A DNA stretch of 57,813 nucleotides from Selenomonas sp. ND2010 (GTDB taxonomy: Bacteria > Bacillota > Negativicutes > Selenomonadales > Selenomonadaceae). Location: positions 1-57,813 of the forward strand of contig NZ_JNKI01000019.1 in the NCBI RefSeq assembly GCF_000702005.1. Reading direction: 5' to 3'. Under the pieces are notes generated by a model. The model searched no databases. It was not told the origin of the DNA and saw only the letters and a program-made list of their open reading frames with translations. Positions 52,821 to 57,813 of the stretch are shown here, in pieces (positions within the stretch are counted from its first letter, which is position 1; each line of letters begins with the position of its first letter). The translations under genes were made by a program, and so were the position numbers.

Positions 52821-54005
52821 TTAATACTTCGTCCGCTTGATGATGCGAATAGCCTGACAGGCCACATAAAAACGTACGCGATCACCGGCCCGTCCGAGTT
52901 CTACTCCTAGGATCTCCTGAATCTTTTTCAAACGGTTGCGAAGCGTATTGACATGGATAAAGAGCCGCTCGCTAGCCTGCGGCAACGACTCGTTCTCCTG
53001 AAAATAAGCCTCCAAAGTATCAAGATAGCCCGTGTTATTTTCCTCGTCGTGTTCCATCAACGGCCCCAAAGTCTCCTGTACGAAATCGTCCAGCTCCTCT
53101 GTCCGGATATGGGATAAGAGCTTCAGCACGCCGAGCTCTTCATAGCAGGTAATCGCGTTTTCCGGTTGACGGAACCTTCCCAGACTGACCGCCTGTCGGG
53201 CCTCCTGCAAGCTGCGGCAAAAATCAGCGGCTAATGGATACAAGCGCCCAATGCCAATCGAAAATGCCGGCAGATGGGGATTTTTCTCCCGAATTTGCTC
53301 CATCATCGAGCGGATAATCTTGACAAAATTCCCCTGACCGCTTGATTTCTGTCCCGAATCCGTTAGCAGTATCACCAGCTGATCCCTAAGCTGCATCGTA
53401 ATCGGCTGTGCGAATCGCGAAGCCAAAAAACGGCTCCAATCATGCTCAAGCTCGTCGAGAAAATACGTCTCCTGCCCCGACGGCAATGGATGATCGAAAT
53501 CAATCACCACGACATGATGCGGCCGTTCCAAATTCATATTCCAGAGTTTCCCGAGCTTGATCATCTCCTTGGAAGTCTCAAAATTATGATACAGCAAATC
53601 GTACAAGAACTGCTCCCGATGACTCCGCTGTTCCCGACGAATCTCCTGTTCGTGCCAGAGCAAAAAATTCAGATGATGCACGAGCTCATCCAAAAAATTC
53701 GTTTTCTCCAGCGTCAAATCGGCCGAATCCACCTCTAGTACCAACCAGCCGAGTGACTGTGACTTCATATACAGTCCGCGAAGCGTAAGTCCCGGGAAAG
53801 ATTTCTCCTTTTTCTGCAATAGTGCCTGCCGGCGGTTGCGAAGCAAGGACAAGGCCGATTGTGATAGCGCATCGGTCTTGTAGCGGACATCCCCGCTAGG
53901 CTCGATTACCGCCAGCTCCAGCTCCAGCTGCTGGCTGACTATATTCACTTTCTCTTCTATTGTATTATGACGCCAAAGCTGATTGGCATCATATTTACTT
54001 GTCAT
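52821..54005 (-). CDS. CdaR/PucR-type helix-turn-helix regulator
   Basis: A 394-residue regulator. The N-terminal part (about 20-130) may be a ligand domain, the middle (about 150-290) resembles a degenerate cyclase-like GGDEF-related fold typical of CdaR, and the C-terminal PucR-type helix-turn-helix is clear (YLDTLEAYFQENESLPQASERLFIHVNTLRNRLKKI in outline). Such proteins are usually activators of nearby catabolic genes. ATG 54005 overlaps the end of the ferredoxin gene by 11 bp, with GAGGGG upstream, so it is co-transcribed. Confidence 0.82.
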   Translation of the reverse strand: MTSKYDANQLWRHNTIEEKVNIVSQQLELELAVIEPSGDVRYKTDALSQSALSLLRNRRQALLQKKEKSFPGLTLRGLYMKSQSLGWLVLEVDSADLTLEKTNFLDELVHHLNFLLWHEQEIRREQRSHREQFLYDLLYHNFETSKEMIKLGKLWNMNLERPHHVVVIDFDHPLPSGQETYFLDELEHDWSRFLASRFAQPITMQLRDQLVILLTDSGQKSSGQGNFVKIIRSMMEQIREKNPHLPAFSIGIGRLYPLAADFCRSLQEARQAVSLGRFRQPENAITCYEELGVLKLLSHIRTEELDDFVQETLGPLMEHDEENNTGYLDTLEAYFQENESLPQASERLFIHVNTLRNRLKKIQEILGVELGRAGDRVRFYVACQAIRIIKRTKY

Positions 54006-54555
54006 GGATTTTCTTCCCCTCTTTACGCCAGAAACAAACAGGTTCCCGCGCCTCGATAAAACGCATCGACGGACGCGTATAACGCACCAGCGGATCCCCC
54101 GGAAAGTCAATTTGCTCCGCATTTAGGGTAATCAGCTTTAATGCACCCACTGGACATAATTCGACGCATACAGGCTTTTTCCCTTCTTTTAACCGATCGA
54201 GACAAAAATCACATTTCTCGGCTTTCCCTGTCTTGGCGTTGATATGGGGGGCCTCATAAGGGCAGGCTCCCACACAGCGTCCACAGCCAACACAGCGCTC
54301 ACTGTGTTGAATAACCACGCCATTGCGCAGTTTGTCGTAACAATTCTCAGGACAGACGCGGATACATTCCGGCGACGCACAGTGATTGCACCCCAACGTC
54401 AAAAAGCCCTGCGGCCGTTCGCCGCCCCCCACCCGTTCCACATGGCGGAAGCTCTTTTCTGCCTCTGGGTGCTGACGCGCGCAGGCCATTTCGCAGGCCC
54501 GGCAGCCGACACATTTGGACAAATCTACCTCAAATCCCAGTTGATGTGGGTTCAT
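53995..54555 (-). CDS. Four-cluster 4Fe-4S ferredoxin-type electron-transfer subunit (DmsB-like)
   Basis: A 186-residue protein with four cysteine groups: CVGCRACEMAC, CNHCASPECIRVC, CVGCGRCVGAC and CDFCLDRL...CVELC, the HycB/DmsB pattern that carries electrons to or from molybdopterin subunits. No signal or membrane anchor. AAGGAGG precedes the ATG. The catalytic subunit lies on the other strand, 72 bp away, rather than in the same operon. Confidence 0.92.
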   Translation of the reverse strand: MNPHQLGFEVDLSKCVGCRACEMACARQHPEAEKSFRHVERVGGGERPQGFLTLGCNHCASPECIRVCPENCYDKLRNGVVIQHSERCVGCGRCVGACPYEAPHINAKTGKAEKCDFCLDRLKEGKKPVCVELCPVGALKLITLNAEQIDFPGDPLVRYTRPSMRFIEAREPVCFWRKEGKKIHDK

Positions 54556-54585
54556 ATCCGCGCCTCCTTCCTAATCTATCTATGT

Positions 54586-54591
54586 TATAAT
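54586..54591 (+). promoter_or_regulatory. -10 box in the ferredoxin/molybdoenzyme divergent gap
   Basis: TATAAT, 37 nt before the TTG start of the catalytic subunit, with no good -35. It lies inside CTATC...GATAG, a short inverted repeat that could be an operator. Confidence 0.45.
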
Positions 54592-54627
54592 GATAGCACA
54601 AAAATAGTCAGAAAGGGGAGTTTCTCA

Positions 54628-56625
54628 TTGAACCGGCAAACCTATACCATCACCCGGCACATGTGTCCACGCAACTGCTACGACTCCTGTCCCATGCTTG
54701 CCTATACCAGTCACGGGCGCATCGACCACATAACTGGCGATTCCCTGACCCCCGGTGCCGCCAAACAGCTTTGCTCCAAGAGCAATCAAATCCTCTCCAC
54801 CGTCTATCACAAAGACCGGCTCCTCTATCCCATGCTCCAGCACGAACGCGGCAGCGGGCACTGGCAGCGCATCTCCTGGGACACAGCCATCGATATCATC
54901 GCCCACAAAATCCTGGATCTCAAAGAACGCTTTCATTCCACACTGCCACTCTGCCTCAACAAATACTCGGGCAATTTTGGCCTGCTTCGCAACGCCTGCG
55001 AGGGCATGTTCAACAGTCTCGGCCCAACGACCCAGACCATCGGTACGCCTTGTTTCTCCTCGGGAATTGATGCACAAAAATTGGATTTTGGCGGCAACGT
55101 CACCTCCCAGACGCAAAGCCTCGTCAACTCCAAACTCATCCTGCTATGGGGCGTCAATCCAGCCTGGACAGCCATTCATACGATGCCGGCTCTCTACGCG
55201 GCCCGCGAATGCGGCGCCAAAATCGTCGTAATCGACCCCATCCGCACCGAGACCGCCAGCAAAGCCGATTACTACATCCAGCTGCGCCCCGGAAGCGACG
55301 CCGCCCTAGCCTTGCTGCTGCTGTGCCGCCTCTATGCCCGCCACGATCTAACCACCGAATCCAATAAAATCAAAGGGCTTGAGGAATTCCTGACGGGACT
55401 TACGAAAATTGACCAGTCAAAACTACTGGCCGCTGTTGATCAAACCGATGAAACCATCGATTTTCTCGTGGAGCTCATCGCCGCCCACCATCCCATGCAT
55501 ATCTGGGCCGGTTTTGGCCTCCAGCGCCATTTGCAAGGCGGCCTTACCATCCGGCTTATCGACGCACTTTCCATGCTGACCAACAACATCGGCATCGCCG
55601 GCGGCGGCGTCAACTTTGCCGACCGTGAAGCCTTCCAGCTGCCATACTTCATCAAACAGTGCCGCGACGATACCCGCTTTGTCAACATCAATCAATTCTC
55701 CCATACCCTGCAAACGTTAAAAGACCCTCCTGTCCGCCTGCTTTGGATTGCCTGCCGCAATCTATGGTCGCAGGACGTCGGCCTCCAAGAACTCCACGCC
55801 CTCTGGCAAAACCTCGAGCTCATCGTCACGGCCGATAAATTCCTAACGCCAACAGCCCAAATGTCTGACATCGTCCTGCCTGTCACCACCGAATTCGAGG
55901 ACCTCGATATCTACACAGGGTATTTCCAGCAGTGGCTCGGCATCAACGAACGAGCCATCCCACCCCAGGGTGAGACCAAAAGCGACCTCGAAATCGCCCG
56001 GCTGCTGACCCGCCGCCTAAACGAACTGGCTCCAGGCACCAGCACCTTCCCCGCCCATCTCACCGATGAAGAATTTCTGGACCGGGAACTCCCCGAATCA
56101 CTCTGTCTCTCCATCGGCATCAAAAACTGGCGCCAGCTGCGCAAAGGCGCCATCAAAGTGCGCCCCACGCCCATTGCCTGGGAGGGCCAGCACTTTGCCA
56201 CCGACGACGGCAAATTCCACTGCTGTCCCATTCCCCAAAACCTTGTCCAACTACTCCCCTCGGAGGAAATGCCCTTCTACTTCATCACGCCACATGCACA
56301 ACAGAACATCAACAGCCAGATTCACACGCGGCTAAAAGAACTTTCCGAATACCCCATCGTCTACCTGCACCCCCAACCAGCCAAACAGCGTGGGCTTTCG
56401 GAATCCCAGCAGGTTATCCTCTGGAACCAATACGGAAAACTGACCGGAATCGTCTGTTTCGACAGCAGCCTGCCTCCTGACGTCATCCTCTGTTATCAAG
56501 GCAGCAGCAAGCACGGGACCGTCAACGCCCTAAACGGCGGCCGCGTCAGCGACCTTGGCAGCCTAAGCACCGGTGCCCCCGGCGTCGCTCTCTATGACGT
56601 ATTAGTAAACATCCGCAGGAAATAA
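54628..56625 (+). CDS. Molybdopterin-dependent oxidoreductase, catalytic subunit
   Basis: A 665-residue DMSO-reductase-family enzyme. The N terminus carries the 4Fe-4S motif CPRNCYDSC plus a later Cys (KQLCSKS); cofactor-binding blocks include WGVNPAWT, VVIDPIRTETASKADYYIQLRPGSDAALALL (in outline), NIGIAGGGVNF and a C-terminal dinucleotide-binding domain (LHPQPAKQRGLSESQQV). There is no Tat signal, so it should act in the cytoplasm. The TTG at 54628 follows AAAGGGGAG; the long in-frame stretch upstream is antisense to the ferredoxin gene and not coding. The substrate is unknown. Confidence 0.87.
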   Translation: MNRQTYTITRHMCPRNCYDSCPMLAYTSHGRIDHITGDSLTPGAAKQLCSKSNQILSTVYHKDRLLYPMLQHERGSGHWQRISWDTAIDIIAHKILDLKERFHSTLPLCLNKYSGNFGLLRNACEGMFNSLGPTTQTIGTPCFSSGIDAQKLDFGGNVTSQTQSLVNSKLILLWGVNPAWTAIHTMPALYAARECGAKIVVIDPIRTETASKADYYIQLRPGSDAALALLLLCRLYARHDLTTESNKIKGLEEFLTGLTKIDQSKLLAAVDQTDETIDFLVELIAAHHPMHIWAGFGLQRHLQGGLTIRLIDALSMLTNNIGIAGGGVNFADREAFQLPYFIKQCRDDTRFVNINQFSHTLQTLKDPPVRLLWIACRNLWSQDVGLQELHALWQNLELIVTADKFLTPTAQMSDIVLPVTTEFEDLDIYTGYFQQWLGINERAIPPQGETKSDLEIARLLTRRLNELAPGTSTFPAHLTDEEFLDRELPESLCLSIGIKNWRQLRKGAIKVRPTPIAWEGQHFATDDGKFHCCPIPQNLVQLLPSEEMPFYFITPHAQQNINSQIHTRLKELSEYPIVYLHPQPAKQRGLSESQQVILWNQYGKLTGIVCFDSSLPPDVILCYQGSSKHGTVNALNGGRVSDLGSLSTGAPGVALYDVLVNIRRK

Positions 56626-56643
56626 AATCGTGTTATAAATCCC

Positions 56644-56672
56644 AAAACGCCTTCCTATAGGAAGGCGTTTTT
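56644..56672 (+). terminator. Terminator after the molybdoenzyme gene
   Basis: AAAACGCCTTCC-TATA-GGAAGGCGTTTTT is a perfect hairpin with T-run and 5' A-run, usable in both directions. Confidence 0.88.
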
Positions 56673-56691
56673 GCGTAGCAATCAATATCTA

Positions 56692-57397
56692 TCAAATTGA
56701 AGCAATTAGGGGCAATGACTCGAGATTTAACTTAAACCTATGTGCACGATGACTTTTATCGACGCAAACATACTCCGATGGAATATTATTAATATGTGTC
56801 TTTATCGTCCGTTCATTCTTTCGCAAAGTTCCTGCAATCTCTGCTAGTGTTGCCCCATCCTCCGAAAACAAAGCAGCTTGGAGTAATACATAACAAATAC
56901 TTTTATCCGTTCGATTATCAACAGCCTCAAGCCGTTCTAACAACCTGCTGTATTCTTCTAACAATCGCTCCTTCTCCTTTAAATCTTCTTTAACACGCAC
57001 GATACTCTTTTCTATAATCCATAAAAAACCTGTAATGAATGGGGTTAAATCTCCCCTATTTCCATAGGAATTTGTCTCCTCAAACAATTTATAGTACATG
57101 CGAAGCGATTTTTTTATGGTTATGGACAACCGAATTGCCACTAGCGGGCTCAAAATACGCGCAAGATAAACGGTTGGCAATTTTCGTCAACTCGTTCATT
57201 TGGCTCATCAGCGAGATAGTTGTTTGCATAAGTTCTTCCGTATAATAAAAGAACGCTGGATAGTGACGCTGACTCTTCGCAGGATGAATATCGAATGCAA
57301 GTACATGCGTCAAGGGCGAATTGTACAGCGATTGGTAAAGTTCATTCCATTTGTGCTCATCAGAATGAAACAGCGCGTTTAAATGAATACTCTCCAT
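56692..57397 (-). pseudogene. Fic-family protein remnant, internal deletion and frame change
   Basis: Two adjacent minus-strand frames fit the two ends of one Fic protein. 57397-57160 gives an N-terminal part (ALFHSDEHKWNELYQSLYNSP ... FFYYTEELMQTTISLM). 57170-56692 gives the C-terminal part (LARILSPLVAIRLSITIKKS, YYKLFEETN, RGDLTPFITGFL, and a winged-helix end LAEIAGTLRKNERTIKTHI). The middle, which holds the catalytic HPFxxGNGR motif, is absent and the frame changes at about 57165. The gene cannot AMPylate and is probably dead. It is AT-richer than its neighbours and lies next to an insertion sequence. Confidence 0.65.
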
Positions 57398-57485
57398 ACG
57401 AACATCCCTTCTTATGACATAATTTCAGTACCCCAACTAGGAAAGAACAGCGTTTTTTTCCTAGTTGCTAATTTATGTAGGAAAG

Positions 57486-57813
57486 TGTAGAGACCCCCAT
57501 AAGTTAGACCAAGGAATCTAACTTATGGGGGTCTTTTTATGGCAAAATATAGTGCAGAATTTAAATGTAAGGTAGTCCAAGAGTATTTGAATGGACATAT
57601 AGGATATACTGCCTTAACAAAAAAATATGACATCCCTTCCCCAAAATGCATTCAAGAGTGGGTCGGAAAATATCGTAGAATGGGGAAAGATGGGCTTCAG
57701 CGGTCAAGAAAAAATGAAACATATTCTTTCCAATTCAAGGTAAATGCTGTAGAGTTATATTTAAGTACAGAGATTTCTTACCACGAATTGGCACTTCAAC
57801 TTAATTTGAAATC
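57486..57813 (+). mobile_element. Left end of an IS3-family (IS150-like) insertion sequence, cut by window edge
   Basis: The element starts at TGTAGAGACCCCCATAAGTT; its first 50 bp form a hairpin (AGACCCCCATAAGTTAGA with its complement, 57489-57533) immediately before the transposase ATG, the common layout of IS150-type left ends. The right end lies beyond the window. Confidence 0.8.
57539..57813 (+). CDS. IS3-family transposase OrfA (partial)
   Basis: The first 91 residues of a helix-turn-helix transposase subunit: MAKYSAEFKCKVVQEYLNG followed by a first HTH (IGYTALTKKYDIPSPKCIQEW) and the start of a second HTH (FKVNAVELYLSTEISYHELA). Two HTH units in series are typical of IS150-type OrfA; OrfB with the DDE domain would follow by frameshift. 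The start codon lies at the foot of the terminal hairpin, which should limit translation from outside promoters. It runs off the window at 57813. Confidence 0.85.
   Translation, partial: MAKYSAEFKCKVVQEYLNGHIGYTALTKKYDIPSPKCIQEWVGKYRRMGKDGLQRSRKNETYSFQFKVNAVELYLSTEISYHELALQLNLK

Noticed and set aside
54244-54627. 128-residue N-terminal extension of the molybdoenzyme
   Set aside because: It is antisense to the ferredoxin gene; the TTG at 54628 has an ideal AAAGGGGAG site and the Fe-S motif follows directly.
1-57813. CRISPR array, rRNA operon, prophage or integron
   Set aside because: No regularly spaced short repeats, no rRNA-like sequence and no phage structural or integrase genes were seen. 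The only mobile element is the partial IS at the end plus the repeats.

Overview
The window looks like chromosome from a motile, diderm, anaerobic Firmicute of the class Negativicutes, most likely Selenomonas or a close relative. The clues are five tandem outer-membrane proteins with an N-terminal SLH domain and a C-terminal porin-like part (Mep45 type), P-ring and L-ring flagellar genes (which require an outer membrane), an Mbl/MreB next to flagellar rod genes, and a strongly expressed L-lactate dehydrogenase. Genus is inferred from protein character; no database search was possible.

Layout. 1-7.0 kb: end of a structured repeat, tRNA-Arg(CCU), cstA with a hairpin-rich leader, an OYE-type flavoenzyme, murA and an S55-family protein. 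7.0-7.6 kb: first full copy of a non-coding quasi-palindromic repeat. 7.6-15 kb: a phosphodiester glycosidase, then flgJ-flgI-flgH-flgA-flgG-flgF and mbl, all on the minus strand. 15.3-23.3 kb: ldh, an AgrC/AgrA-like two-component pair, and a plus-strand operon of HD-GYP response regulator, BMP-type binding protein and hybrid histidine kinase. 23.3-23.9 kb: second full repeat. 23.9-28.3 kb: galM, an iron-type alcohol dehydrogenase, sucC and sucD. 28.5-36.4 kb: a small unknown protein, a HAD phosphatase, a REC-GGDEF-EAL protein, an NCS2 purine permease, a Crp/Fnr regulator, alr and a NusG-II/Gx-transporter pair.

36.4-42.7 kb holds the most unusual unit: a five-gene minus-strand operon of STAS protein, RsbW-like ATPase, two DAACS-family transporters that each carry a degenerate RsbW-like domain at the N terminus, and a Cache-HAMP-PP2C phosphatase. 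No sigma factor is present. I read it as a partner-switching circuit whose output is probably membrane transport rather than sigma-factor release.

42.8-50.8 kb holds the five SLH porins. Each has its own sigma70-like promoter, terminator and a conserved 5'-terminal RNA stem-loop whose stems covary while the 12-nt loop is conserved. 50.9-56.7 kb has a DUF951 protein, a nitrilase-family amidase and a molybdopterin oxidoreductase locus (TorD chaperone, CdaR/PucR-type regulator, four-cluster ferredoxin, divergent catalytic subunit). The window ends with a Fic-family pseudogene and the left end of an IS3-family (IS150-like) insertion sequence whose terminal hairpin resembles the hairpin on the repeats.

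Catabolism (lactate dehydrogenase, succinyl-CoA synthetase, CstA uptake), envelope building (MurA, Alr, Mbl, SLH porins) and signalling (two-component, c-di-GMP hydrolysis, partner switching) dominate the content.
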